64,000 nucleotides of DNA from Lunatibacter salilacus (GTDB lineage Bacteria; Bacteroidota; Bacteroidia; Cytophagales; Cyclobacteriaceae). This document shows positions 35,469-45,287 of this stretch, one piece after another. A model generated the notes under the pieces. The model saw only the letters and a program-made list of their open reading frames with translations, did not search any database and was not told where the DNA came from. Each line of letters opens with the position of its first letter. Position 1 is the first letter of the stretch. The stretch is taken from positions 372,001-436,000 of the forward strand of contig NZ_VOLC01000001.1 of the NCBI RefSeq assembly GCF_009797935.1, given 5' to 3'. The translations under genes were made by a program, and so were the position numbers.

Positions 35469-35847
35469 AGATATAAATGGGTGTGGAGATTAGCCTATGA
35501 GTCTGCTCATCGGAAGTTCCTAGAATAGAAGAAATTTGAAAATTGCGGCGTTAGCCCCCTACATGCATAACATCTGCAGGGGATACCTATACAAAGGCTT
35601 TATTGTGCCGGAAAAACAATGCAGCACACCTCCGTTTGGGAGAAGTTTTAAAAGAAAGTTGCGATATGTACGGTGTAAACGCCATGGGTTGATCCTGATC
35701 TCTCCAAAGATAGTCAAGATTTAAACTAAAACAAACGGTTTAAATAGGAAACTAAATAATCATATAAATAATTCCAATTCAGGGGATTATATCTAATTCC
35801 AGAAATCTTATAGATCACCAAACGAAAATCGTTGGATTTGCACTCAC
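35469..35847. other. Intergenic region with leader of the GreA/Rnk-like gene
   Basis: 379 bp with no convincing gene: short open frames on both strands have no signal peptide, motif or start context. It holds the promoter at 35705-35735 and, after it, about 230 nt of presumed untranslated leader. I see no recognisable riboswitch consensus in it. Confidence 0.5.
35705..35735 (-). promoter_or_regulatory. Bacteroidetes-type promoter before the GreA/Rnk-like operon
   Basis: Read on the minus strand: TTTG, exactly 19 bp, then TATCTTTG. This is a full match to the -33/-7 consensus. Transcription should start near 35698. Confidence 0.7.
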
Positions 35848-36363
35848 TCAACTTTTTGACATCACCGTGCCGCAGGATTTACAGGTGGTATGGTCAGGAC
35901 TGCTCCAGAAACGCTCCATGATAGGAGGCAGTTGGTTTACGATATCAGTTACTACCGCATATTCCTCATAAAGTTTATTTCCACAATTTTCACAATGCCA
36001 GATAAACCCGTCTTGTTCACCGGGCTTTCTGTATCGCTCGAACACCAGTCCAATTGTATTTGCCGGCCGTCTAGGACTATGGGGGGTTTTGGACGGCAAT
36101 AAAAACATTTCTCCTTCCTTTATTAAAATGTCCTTCACCTGACCTTCGTCTACAACCTTTAAGGTAATGTCTCCCTCTACCTGATAAAAAAACTCCTCCC
36201 CTTCATTGTAGTGGAAATCTTTTCGGGAATTAGGCCCTCCTACTACCATGACAATAAAATCATCATTCCCCTTGTACATCATTTGGTTGCCAATAGGTGG
36301 CTTTAACAAATGTCTGTTCTCTTCGATCCAGCGGGTAAAATTAATAGGTTGGGAAATTGCCAT
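35848..36363 (-). CDS. haaO: 3-hydroxyanthranilate 3,4-dioxygenase
   Basis: A 171-aa cupin dioxygenase that opens the ring of 3-hydroxyanthranilate to 2-amino-3-carboxymuconate semialdehyde, which cyclises to quinolinate. The Fe(II) ligands fall at His51, Glu57 and His95, the same numbering as the characterised Ralstonia enzyme, and Arg47 and Arg99 are present. The C-terminal rubredoxin-like metal site, CENC (124-127) plus CKSC (161-164), is intact, as in bacterial forms. It is on the same strand as kmo and kynU but 780 bp from kynU. Its own promoter lies at 36413-36442. Confidence 0.96.
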   Translation of the reverse strand: MAISQPINFTRWIEENRHLLKPPIGNQMMYKGNDDFIVMVVGGPNSRKDFHYNEGEEFFYQVEGDITLKVVDEGQVKDILIKEGEMFLLPSKTPHSPRRPANTIGLVFERYRKPGEQDGFIWHCENCGNKLYEEYAVVTDIVNQLPPIMERFWSSPDHTTCKSCGTVMSKS

Positions 36364-36412
36364 AATGTAATTTATTTATAAAGAAGCTAGAAAATTGGGT
36401 TGATCAAGGTCC

Positions 36413-36442
36413 TAAAAGTATAAAAAAGCATTGGATAACAAA
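36413..36442 (-). promoter_or_regulatory. Probable promoter of haaO
   Basis: On the minus strand TTTG (complement of 36439-36442), 18 bp, then TACTTTTA (36413-36420), near-consensus. It would give a leader of about 40-45 nt before the haaO ATG. Confidence 0.5.
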
Positions 36443-36525
36443 AGGAGCATCCTCCCTTCTTAAGAGATTTTACAAACAAGATTACATTTTCTATGCTATA
36501 AAGTTAATCAAATTGCTATTCGGGA

Positions 36526-36555
36526 TTTGGGATTGTCGCATTTTTGGTAAATTTG
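36526..36555 (+). promoter_or_regulatory. Promoter of the thiamine pyrophosphokinase-like gene
   Basis: TTTG at 36526-36529, 18 bp, and TAAATTTG at 36548-36555 fit the Bacteroidetes consensus. The expected start near 36562 lies downstream of the alternative TTG codon at 36544 and supports the ATG at 36574. Confidence 0.65.
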
Positions 36556-36573
36556 GGGCTCAAAATAAGTCGT

Positions 36574-37188
36574 ATGTCCTCGCACCATTTTGTCAAAGAA
36601 CAACAGGAGCCCGCCTTGATGATTCTACATGCGGATGATTATGACTTTGACCTAGTTTCTGAAATATTGGAATGGTCCCCTACCGTGGTGGTCACACAAG
36701 ATGCTTTGGACAAGGTTTTGTCTTGGGGGATCAAAATTGACAGGGTGGTTGCTGATGCAGAATTTGTGAAGAATAATACCCTATTGCTTGAGGAGCAGTT
36801 TCCACTAGAATTTTTAATTGCAGAAGGAGCCGGTTTTTTGAATGAAGGCCTTAACTATTTATTAGCATCGGGGCATACCGCAGTCGTTATCTTGGGCTTT
36901 GACCATACCCAGGTGAAAGAACTTGAACCCATGTTACCCAATCTTAATTTGGTCATCTACGACGGCCCAATTAGATACTACCCCGTCAAATCAGGAATAC
37001 TAAAAAAATGGCTCCCTGCTGGATCCGTACAATTACACGCCCCTGAAAACAGTTTTATAGAATTAACCACATCCAAAGGCTCCAGACTTATCCGGATCAA
37101 TCACGCCACATTCGTGGAGGTAGAAGAAGGACTAGTTACGTTTAAGGGAAACGGAGTCTTTTGGATAGGGGAGTTTTTGAAAGGCTAA
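36574..37188 (+). CDS. Thiamine pyrophosphokinase-like protein
   Basis: A 204-aa protein with the thiamine pyrophosphokinase-family pattern: an N-terminal nucleotide-binding part (VVVTQDALDKVLSWGIKID then DRVVADAE at about 55-62) and a C-terminal beta-sandwich. The start is the ATG at 36574, set by the promoter just upstream. In canonical enzymes the pattern is GDFDS; here the equivalent segment reads VADAEF, so a catalytic Asp is shifted or lost. It may thus be a divergent or non-catalytic member. If active, it makes thiamine pyrophosphate from thiamine and ATP. It is 3 bp... effectively adjacent and convergent to prmC (stops abut). Confidence 0.7.
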   Translation: MSSHHFVKEQQEPALMILHADDYDFDLVSEILEWSPTVVVTQDALDKVLSWGIKIDRVVADAEFVKNNTLLLEEQFPLEFLIAEGAGFLNEGLNYLLASGHTAVVILGFDHTQVKELEPMLPNLNLVIYDGPIRYYPVKSGILKKWLPAGSVQLHAPENSFIELTTSKGSRLIRINHATFVEVEEGLVTFKGNGVFWIGEFLKG

Positions 37189-38037
37189 TTACCCTAACCA
37201 AGTCCCTCGAACCATCCGATTCTTTCCCTGCAAATCCCGATGGATGGTCACGTCAACAAACCCTTTTTGTTCAAGTAGTAGCTTAGTCTCAGGGCCAAAA
37301 CCTTCGTTGATTTCAAAATAAAGCTTACCGCCGGCGTTAAGGTTACGAGTTGATTTTTGGGTAATTACCCGATAGAACAATAGCGGGTCTTCGTCGGATA
37401 CGAAAAGTGCAAGTGCTGGTTCATGATCTAATACATTTTGATGCATCGCCTCCTTTTCCAAGTTCCGTACATAGGGAGGATTACTTACGATGATATCCCA
37501 AGGACCAGTAGGGATTTCGTCCTGAAGGATATCTACCTGAAGGAAATCAACGGTGGCGTTCAGTGTACCTGCGTTTTGGGAGGCGACGGCTATTGCCTCC
37601 GGACTGATATCAATGCCGGTCACCTTACTCTGTGGTATTTCCAGCCATAGGGTAATAGGAATGCACCCCGACCCCGTCCCCACATCAAGAATATTTGGAG
37701 CGTCGAAAGTGTTTTCCCCAATGATTAGATGGACCAATTCTTCCGTCTCAAATCGGGGAATCAATACATGGGGTGAGACAAAAAAATCTCTCCCATAAAA
37801 ATGTGCCTTTCCCAAAACATACTGAATAGGGGTGCCTGACAAAAGTTTTGACATGGCAAATTCCAGCCCCTCCGGAATTGCAGTTATTTTTTTATCCAGC
37901 AGCAAATCCTTCCGGTATATCATTAGAAAGTGCTCAAACAACCATTGAACTTGGCTGATTGCCTCATCCGTAGCATATAGGTCCTGAAGCTTCTGCGTGT
38001 AGTTTTTAAATAGTGCTCTACTGGACTTAGAATTCAT
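37189..38037 (-). CDS. prmC: Peptide chain release factor N5-glutamine methyltransferase
   Basis: A 282-aa class I SAM methyltransferase that modifies the GGQ glutamine of release factors RF1 and RF2. The SAM motif ILDVGTGSGCIPI is near 120-135, and the diagnostic NPPYV motif, which binds the target Gln, follows about 70 residues later. The ATG at 38037 is preferred: a TACTTTTG element (38042-38049, minus) lies just upstream. A GTG at 38064 that would overlap the upstream stop is also possible and would make 291 aa with translational coupling. It abuts the kinase-like gene at the stop. Confidence 0.95.
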   Translation of the reverse strand: MNSKSSRALFKNYTQKLQDLYATDEAISQVQWLFEHFLMIYRKDLLLDKKITAIPEGLEFAMSKLLSGTPIQYVLGKAHFYGRDFFVSPHVLIPRFETEELVHLIIGENTFDAPNILDVGTGSGCIPITLWLEIPQSKVTGIDISPEAIAVASQNAGTLNATVDFLQVDILQDEIPTGPWDIIVSNPPYVRNLEKEAMHQNVLDHEPALALFVSDEDPLLFYRVITQKSTRNLNAGGKLYFEINEGFGPETKLLLEQKGFVDVTIHRDLQGKNRMVRGTWLG

Positions 38038-38060
38038 ACTACAAAAGTAAAGGTATTTGA

Positions 38061-38417
38061 TCACCCTTGACGGTTAATAAAGAAATAAAAATACACTGCG
38101 CCCAAGCCATAACAAAGCACATCCCATGGATCAGCAGTATATCTGTCAGACCACTGTGGTAAAAGCACTTCAAATACAAAACTGATATATGCAGTGCCTA
38201 TCAAAATTTGAGTTTTGGTGAAAATGAACGTCTTTCTATTTCTGTATATATACCTGAAAACCTGAAGGGTAATTCCCAAAATCACAGGCATGGCCAACAA
38301 ATCATCCAAATAACTGTGAATGAAGGGTATAAAAATGTTCTGAATCTTTTCCAGATATTGATTTACCCAAAAAAGAAATGCAGGTAGCCAAAAGTGGGGA
38401 TTTTTTAGAACGGTCAT
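38061..38417 (-). CDS. Small VanZ-like integral membrane protein
   Basis: A 118-aa, four-helix membrane protein (about 8-24, 45-62, 74-92, 100-117 from the chosen start). A related family is commonly named 'magnesium citrate secondary transporter', but this name is not supported by anything visible here. The ATG at 38417 overlaps the stop of the zinc-ribbon gene in a TAATG junction, which indicates translational coupling and decides the start over the longer 38444 frame. Function unknown. Confidence 0.75.
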   Translation of the reverse strand: MTVLKNPHFWLPAFLFWVNQYLEKIQNIFIPFIHSYLDDLLAMPVILGITLQVFRYIYRNRKTFIFTKTQILIGTAYISFVFEVLLPQWSDRYTADPWDVLCYGLGAVYFYFFINRQG

Positions 38418-38701
38418 TAGCCAGGCAGAACTGCTATAAGCCAAGCGATAAAGGTAATGATGGAAATGTAAACAGTATAAAAAAAGTTACCGACTTTTTT
38501 CATGCCTTTCACAAAGTCATTGTCATGTTCCTTAATATAAAAAATCCAATTTTCCCTATTTTCCTGTTCTTGGACGGCACGCTTCTCTTGGTAGTCTAGG
38601 TCTCTCCCTCCGAGCGTTTTTCCGCAGTTTTCGCAAATATCTGTAAATTGTTGGTTCCAATTGGACCATTCTCCGCAATGAGGACATTTTTTCTCTCCCA
38701 T
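38417..38701 (-). CDS. Zinc-ribbon protein with C-terminal membrane helix
   Basis: A 94-aa protein starting at the ATG at 38701 (MGEKKCPHCG). It has two CxxC pairs, CPHC and CENC, forming a zinc ribbon, then a charged helix rich in Glu/Gln/Arg, and a hydrophobic segment near the end (about 73-92) that anchors it to the membrane. The stop overlaps the start of the membrane protein gene (TAATG). The pair may form one unit; the role is unknown. Confidence 0.75.
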   Translation of the reverse strand: MGEKKCPHCGEWSNWNQQFTDICENCGKTLGGRDLDYQEKRAVQEQENRENWIFYIKEHDNDFVKGMKKVGNFFYTVYISIITFIAWLIAVLPG

Positions 38702-38840
38702 AGTGTCGAAAGATACCAAAACCTTGCCAAAACTTTGTCAATAAACGACCAAAACGCAGCAAGGAAGGTAAAGTTAAAAGCCTGATCTCAGTTACCGTTT
38801 CAATTTCCGTATATTTGCACACTTATTTAATTCGAACGAC

Positions 38841-40049
38841 ATGAAGTTGCATTCCAATACTGTACAGGGGGTAATAGACGCCTTAGATGAAATTTTTCAC
38901 CATCAAGCCTATGCCGATAAAGTCATTGAGCGGATCTTTCGGGCCCATCCCAAATGGGGAGCAAGGGACAGGGCATTCGTAGCTGAGACAATATACGAAA
39001 TGGTGCGCTGGTGGAGGCTGATCGGTGAACTGAGCCCTTCCGATAACCTGTATCACCTATTTGGCACCTATTGGATATGGAGGGGAAAAGAGTTGCCCGA
39101 ATGGAAGGAATTCGCAAAATTAGATCCTAAAAAAGTATTCCAAAAACTACGGACGATCACTGATAGGGCCACGCTATCATCTATTCCCGATTGGCTGGAT
39201 GAGCTTGGGAAAGCATCGTTAGGTGACAAATGGCCGATGGAACTTGCAGCCTTGAATGACCAAGCTGATGTAGTGCTCCGGGTTAATACCCTGAAAATTT
39301 CCAGGCATGACCTTGCGAATAAATTAAATGAGGAGGGGATTATTACCTATCAGCCCCGGGATTATCCCGATGCATTGGTGTTAAAGGAACGTCAGAATGT
39401 ATTCCGATCGGCAGCCTTTAAAGAAGGACTTTTTGAGGTACAGGATGCCTCCTCCCAACTGGTGGCTAGAGCATTAAATGTAGAACCCGGTATGCGGGTT
39501 GTGGATGCCTGTGCAGGTGCAGGGGGTAAATCTCTGCATTTGGCTGCTCTCATGGAAAATAAAGGACGAATTCTCGCCATGGATGTGCTGGATTACAAAT
39601 TGAAAAATACAAAGCTGCGGGCAAGAAGGGCGGGAGTATCCATAATCGAGACACGTGTAATCGAAAATACCAAGACAATTAAGCGTCTGAAAAACTCTGC
39701 CGACAGGCTACTGCTAGATGCCCCCTGTTCAGGATTGGGTGTACTGAGAAGAAATCCCGATACCAAATGGAAGATCAGTCTGGAGGAAATTGAGCGGGTC
39801 AAGGGAATTCAACAGGACATCCTTCAACAGTACAGCTCAATCTTGCGTCCCGGCGGACAAATGGTCTACGCTACTTGCAGTATCCTGCCTGAAGAAAATG
39901 AAATTCAAGTTCAACAGTTTTTGGCCTCAGAGGCTGGCAAGAATTTTCATTTACTAAGGGATAAAAAAGTGCTCGCCCACGAAAGCGGCTATGACGGCTT
40001 TTATCTTGCGACATTGGAGAGGTCTGATGAGGGTGGCAGTAATACTTAA
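38841..40049 (+). CDS. RsmB/NOP-family RNA (cytosine-C5-)methyltransferase
   Basis: A 402-aa SAM-dependent methyltransferase of the RsmB/Nop2/Sun family. The N-terminal part (1-140) resembles the NusB-like RNA-binding helical domain; the Rossmann core starts near 210 with VVDACAGAGGKSLHLA. Motif IV carries DAPCSGLG (about 300) and motif VI YATCSILPEENE (about 345), giving the two Cys used in m5C transfer. Typical targets are 16S rRNA C967 or other rRNA/tRNA sites. A TATATTTG -7 element lies at 38810-38817, 23 bp before the ATG. No tight operon partner. Confidence 0.9.
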   Translation: MKLHSNTVQGVIDALDEIFHHQAYADKVIERIFRAHPKWGARDRAFVAETIYEMVRWWRLIGELSPSDNLYHLFGTYWIWRGKELPEWKEFAKLDPKKVFQKLRTITDRATLSSIPDWLDELGKASLGDKWPMELAALNDQADVVLRVNTLKISRHDLANKLNEEGIITYQPRDYPDALVLKERQNVFRSAAFKEGLFEVQDASSQLVARALNVEPGMRVVDACAGAGGKSLHLAALMENKGRILAMDVLDYKLKNTKLRARRAGVSIIETRVIENTKTIKRLKNSADRLLLDAPCSGLGVLRRNPDTKWKISLEEIERVKGIQQDILQQYSSILRPGGQMVYATCSILPEENEIQVQQFLASEAGKNFHLLRDKKVLAHESGYDGFYLATLERSDEGGSNT

Positions 40050-40089
40050 TTTTCTCGCCTGAACGTTTAAAGTGGGGCTAAACAAGCTT

Positions 40090-40106
40090 TAACCTTATAA
40101 AGGTTA
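40090..40106. repeat. Short perfect hairpin after the RsmB-like gene
   Basis: TAACCTT-ATA-AAGGTTA, 7-bp arms with a 3-nt loop, 40 bp after the stop. There is no T-run. It may be a transcript end or a relic of the AACCTT-type repeats. Confidence 0.4.
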
Positions 40107-40234
40107 GGTGTTAAATAAATAGAAATCTCAAATCAGAAATGTTTAAAATTGGTGTAATCCCTTTCAGTGGAGCCAAAGAAAATTCCCCTAGATCAGTTGG
40201 TTTATAAGAAAAGTGATAGATATTTTTAATAATG

Positions 40235-41778
<1,544 letters not shown>

Positions 41779-41796
41779 AAATTATAAGCCCCAACT

Positions 41797-41829
41797 AAAA
41801 GCCTCAGGACTAATTCTGAGGCTTTTTTT
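41797..41829 (+). terminator. Intrinsic terminator of guaB
   Basis: An 11-bp stem, AAAAGCCTCAG / CTGAGGCTTTT, with an 8-nt loop, followed by a T-run. It is 19 bp after the guaB stop. Confidence 0.9.
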
Positions 41830-41873
41830 GATTTGAAAGAAATATTTTTATCCAATCTTTGGTTATACTACAG

Positions 41874-42527
41874 ATGAAAAAATCGCTCAAACTCAAAACG
41901 GAAAATCTATCTGTAGCCATCGGCCCCCAGTTTTGGATTTGGTTGTTAGTGGTCAGTGGTTTCGGTGGCTGTCAGGCAGATTATCTTCCCCGGCCAAAAG
42001 GTTATAACCGTATAGACCTCCCTGAGCCTGCTTACAGTCAATTATCAGCGGAGTTGCCTTATACGTTTCAGCATTCACAATATGCCCGTATTGAGCCTGA
42101 TTCCTTTAGTTTGGATGAGAAGGATTGGATCAACCTTCATTATGAGGGATTCGAAGCAAAAGTCCATTTGACTTATAAGCCGATAGAGGGGAACCGAGAA
42201 AACCTCAAAGCTTACTTGGGTGACGCCATGTCACTAACTTCAAAACATCAGATCAAAGCGTATGGGATAGACGAAATGGTCGTACGAACCCCCGAAGGCT
42301 ATACGGGGTTAGTCGCTGAACTCGTCGGTGATGTTCCCACGCAGTTTCAGTTTTTTGTCACCGACTCCACCCAACATTTTCTGAGAGGTGCATTGTATTT
42401 TGAAACTGCGGTTAAAAACGACTCCCTTGCTCCAGTTATCGAATACATAAAATCCGACATTATGCATCTAATTAATACGCTTGAATTTGGAAGGCGGGAG
42501 GAGGGATTACAGGTAATAAAAAAGTAA
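41874..42527 (+). CDS. gldD: Gliding motility lipoprotein GldD
   Basis: A 217-aa lipoprotein with the GldD hallmark right after the lipobox (FGGC-QADYLPRPKGYNRID). The ATG at 41874 (MKKSLK) is preferred over a TTG at 41859. GldD is one of the proteins required for gliding in Flavobacterium johnsoniae and is associated with type IX secretion and gliding machinery at the cell envelope. Residues past the lipobox form a soluble periplasmic domain. Only this gld gene is in the window. A bidirectional terminator separates it from the protease gene. Confidence 0.92.
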   Translation: MKKSLKLKTENLSVAIGPQFWIWLLVVSGFGGCQADYLPRPKGYNRIDLPEPAYSQLSAELPYTFQHSQYARIEPDSFSLDEKDWINLHYEGFEAKVHLTYKPIEGNRENLKAYLGDAMSLTSKHQIKAYGIDEMVVRTPEGYTGLVAELVGDVPTQFQFFVTDSTQHFLRGALYFETAVKNDSLAPVIEYIKSDIMHLINTLEFGRREEGLQVIKK

Positions 42528-42568
42528 AAAATAATAGAGCTCATTGTGAAAGCACCGATTAAATAAAT

Positions 42569-42597
42569 AAAAAAGCAGGAATAAATCCTGCTTTTTT
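42569..42597. terminator. Bidirectional terminator between gldD and the metalloprotease
   Basis: A perfect 12-bp stem, AAAAAAGCAGGA / TCCTGCTTTTTT, with loop ATAAA. A- and T-runs on both sides serve both convergent genes. Confidence 0.88.
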
Positions 42598-42611
42598 ATG
42601 GTAAATAAAGC

Positions 42612-45137
42612 TTATTTGTTTTCCAAGATATCCCTAATTCTGGCTAAGCAGTCTTCCAAATGGATCTTCGAAGAGCGGTCAGCTGTACGGGATATGGCTG
42701 CTGAAATTTGACGTTGCAGGGAATTCAACTCCGCCCGGGCTGCAGGTCGAATATCTGATTGGGATGCAGTGATAGCAGGTCCTATCCGTGCAGCCAAAGC
42801 TGGTGGAATACTTGGGGCATTTTCCGTTAATAGGTACTTCAAACGCTCGATATGCGCACGTTGCAAGCTTCTCCGATATACATCTATAGATCTACCTCCG
42901 GGGAGCTCTGACCACAGCCCTTTTCTCAAATCTTCCATAAGGGTTAATAATCCATAGGCTTCGTCTCCGTTCAATGCTTCGTTTTCGATAACTCTACCCA
43001 GTCGGCCCCAATCCAAAAGTCCGTTCAAGGTAGTTACCTGAAGACCACGGATAGTCTCTAACGCGCCAAAATCTTTGGTTCGCCGCACGATGGCATCATC
43101 CAGCATCCAAGTAGGAGTTTTGAATAGATTTTCCTGTATAAACTGTACTGCCGCCTGCTGGGTAGCCTTATCCACGTGCGTATACACCTCTTCCCCCTGA
43201 CCGGAGGACTTATATATTTCATAGACCCCACCTACATTGGTGCGAACATGACCCATATACCTGCCAAACTGCCCGAAAACCTGACCCTGCAACTCCTGCA
43301 AATCATCGTAATTTTTGAAAGGCTTGTCGTCTTCGGCAGACCACTCCATGAGGTTTGGCAGAATGCGTTGAAGGTTTTTTATTCCATACATGGAGGCTTT
43401 CATTGCGTTATCGCCTAAGTCTTCGCTTTGCGCACTGGGATCATACTGATTTCCTTGCCTACCATACCGGTAGATTGGATCTCCCTCTTTCTCCAAAATC
43501 CACTGATCCAGAGTTGATTGTTCCTCTTCTGGAGTTCCAGCTTCCAAGATCGGTCTATACCCCCAATTGATAGCATATTTATCATAGGGTCCTACATCCG
43601 GCATCAAACTTACCCCTTCATCCTCAGGCTGAGCGATGTAATTGAACCTGGCGTAATCCATGATGGAGGGGGCTGTTCCATACTCGTGGGTAAATGTCGC
43701 CGAACGCAGCGAATCCACAGGATAGGCAAAAGAGGAGGCAAAGTTGTGGGGCAAACCCAAGGTATGGCCTACCTCATGCGCGGAAACAAAGCGGATTAAT
43801 CGGCCCATTACCTCGTCACCGAATTTTGGTCCCCTTGCTTCAGGATTTATGGCTGCGGTTTGTACAAAAAACCAATTGCGCAGCAAGTTCATGACATTAT
43901 GATACCAGCCAATATCTGATTCCAATATTTCCCCGGACCTCGGATCGGAAACATGAGGACCATATGCATTTTGAATATCTGACGCAAAATAGCGGATGAC
44001 CGAATAGCGGGCATCTTCCGGACTCCAATCGGGGTCTTCTTCAGCACTTGGGGCATCTTTGGCCTCAATGGCATTTTTAAACCCCGCCGCCTCAAACGCT
44101 TTGTTCCAGTCTTCCACACCCTCCTTCAGATAGGGAACCCATTTGTCAGGGGTGGCCGGGTCAATATAATAGACGATGGGCTTCTTTGGTTCTACCAATT
44201 CACCCGCGTTGAATTTTTCAATGTCCTCCTCTTTTACTTCCAAACGCCAACGGTCAAGGTAAGTCCTTTTGGTTGCTTTTTGCTCATCCAAACCATAATC
44301 AGTAACCGTGGTATTAAACCAACCTACCCTTCTGTCTGCCAGACGTTGTTGCATAGGCACCTCGGGAAGCAACACCATGGAGCTGTTCATTTCGACGGTA
44401 ATCAACCCTGTACTGGAATTTGATGGTGGATCAGTCGCCGCATAGGTCATCAAGTACCTAGCTTCAATATTTATTGGAAAAGGGCGAATACTTTCAATAT
44501 AAGACCGATCTGTATCCAGCCGACTCACTTTGTACTGAGTTCGGCGGTTTTTGGGCAATCCTATCGCCTGTACATCCTTGGTAAACAAATCTGTTACGTC
44601 TATGACCCAGTTTTCCTTATCGGGGTTTTTGGTTTTGATGTCAAACTTTTGCAGAATAGGTTCTAAATTAGAACTTCTCACTGCCTGAAAAATCGGTAGA
44701 GAATCTGCAGCAGTATTGCTGTACGACACCACCTTTAGAAGTATCGTCTCATTTTTCTTGTCCCATCGGAGCATCTGCGTATTGGTGCGCTCTCCCCCAT
44801 ATCCGATTCCTGCGGCTGTTTTGGCAATTGTAGTTACCATCAGCATTTCCTTCCCAAGCAGGGAATCCGGTATTTCGTAGAAATATTTACCTTTTACCTC
44901 ATGGACAGAAAATAAGCCTTCCTTGGTAATGGCTGAAGAGGGGATTATTTGACGATAAGGCTTCAGCCCATTTTTTACTTCGGTTGAATCGGTTTTTGGC
45001 GATTCCTTTTTTTCCGGCTCAGGCGCCCTTCTTCTCATACTCCGCTGGGCAAATGCCTGTTCGGAAATAATTGACAAAGTTACCATTACCAATAAAATTC
45101 GGAGAAAGGGCACCCCGGGTTTCTCAAACATCTTCAT
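42612..45137 (-). CDS. Large zinc-dependent metalloprotease (DUF5117/DUF4953 family)
   Basis: An 841-aa secreted protein. The signal peptide (about 1-30) ends at AFA-Q. The central zinc-binding motif HEVGHTLGLPHNF sits near 455-467, an extended HExxHxxGxxH metzincin site, surrounded by the conserved blocks of the DUF5117/DUF4953 proteins of Bacteroidota, which are about this size. The protein is probably periplasmic or exported. Substrate unknown. The start could be Met1 or Met3 (45131); both give the same signal peptide. It is convergent with gldD and divergent from the flavoprotein gene. Confidence 0.88.
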   Translation of the reverse strand: MKMFEKPGVPFLRILLVMVTLSIISEQAFAQRSMRRRAPEPEKKESPKTDSTEVKNGLKPYRQIIPSSAITKEGLFSVHEVKGKYFYEIPDSLLGKEMLMVTTIAKTAAGIGYGGERTNTQMLRWDKKNETILLKVVSYSNTAADSLPIFQAVRSSNLEPILQKFDIKTKNPDKENWVIDVTDLFTKDVQAIGLPKNRRTQYKVSRLDTDRSYIESIRPFPINIEARYLMTYAATDPPSNSSTGLITVEMNSSMVLLPEVPMQQRLADRRVGWFNTTVTDYGLDEQKATKRTYLDRWRLEVKEEDIEKFNAGELVEPKKPIVYYIDPATPDKWVPYLKEGVEDWNKAFEAAGFKNAIEAKDAPSAEEDPDWSPEDARYSVIRYFASDIQNAYGPHVSDPRSGEILESDIGWYHNVMNLLRNWFFVQTAAINPEARGPKFGDEVMGRLIRFVSAHEVGHTLGLPHNFASSFAYPVDSLRSATFTHEYGTAPSIMDYARFNYIAQPEDEGVSLMPDVGPYDKYAINWGYRPILEAGTPEEEQSTLDQWILEKEGDPIYRYGRQGNQYDPSAQSEDLGDNAMKASMYGIKNLQRILPNLMEWSAEDDKPFKNYDDLQELQGQVFGQFGRYMGHVRTNVGGVYEIYKSSGQGEEVYTHVDKATQQAAVQFIQENLFKTPTWMLDDAIVRRTKDFGALETIRGLQVTTLNGLLDWGRLGRVIENEALNGDEAYGLLTLMEDLRKGLWSELPGGRSIDVYRRSLQRAHIERLKYLLTENAPSIPPALAARIGPAITASQSDIRPAARAELNSLQRQISAAISRTADRSSKIHLEDCLARIRDILENK

Positions 45138-45287
45138 GCATACGTTGTTTTATCACTATTCAAAATAAAGATTTATTTTATTCAAATAAACTATATATAA
45201 CTCAGATTATTGAAATTGGGTTTTAATTTTCCATGTATGGTTGAAAAAGAAACACGTAACTTTAGCAACGAAATAACCGAAGATTTT

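Noticed and set aside
35536-35724. 62-codon frame on the plus strand
   Set aside because: It overlaps the promoter and leader of the opposite-strand gene and has no start context or motif.
45210-45287. Longer N-terminus of the flavoprotein
   Set aside because: It would extend beyond a likely promoter element and adds residues not typical of the family.
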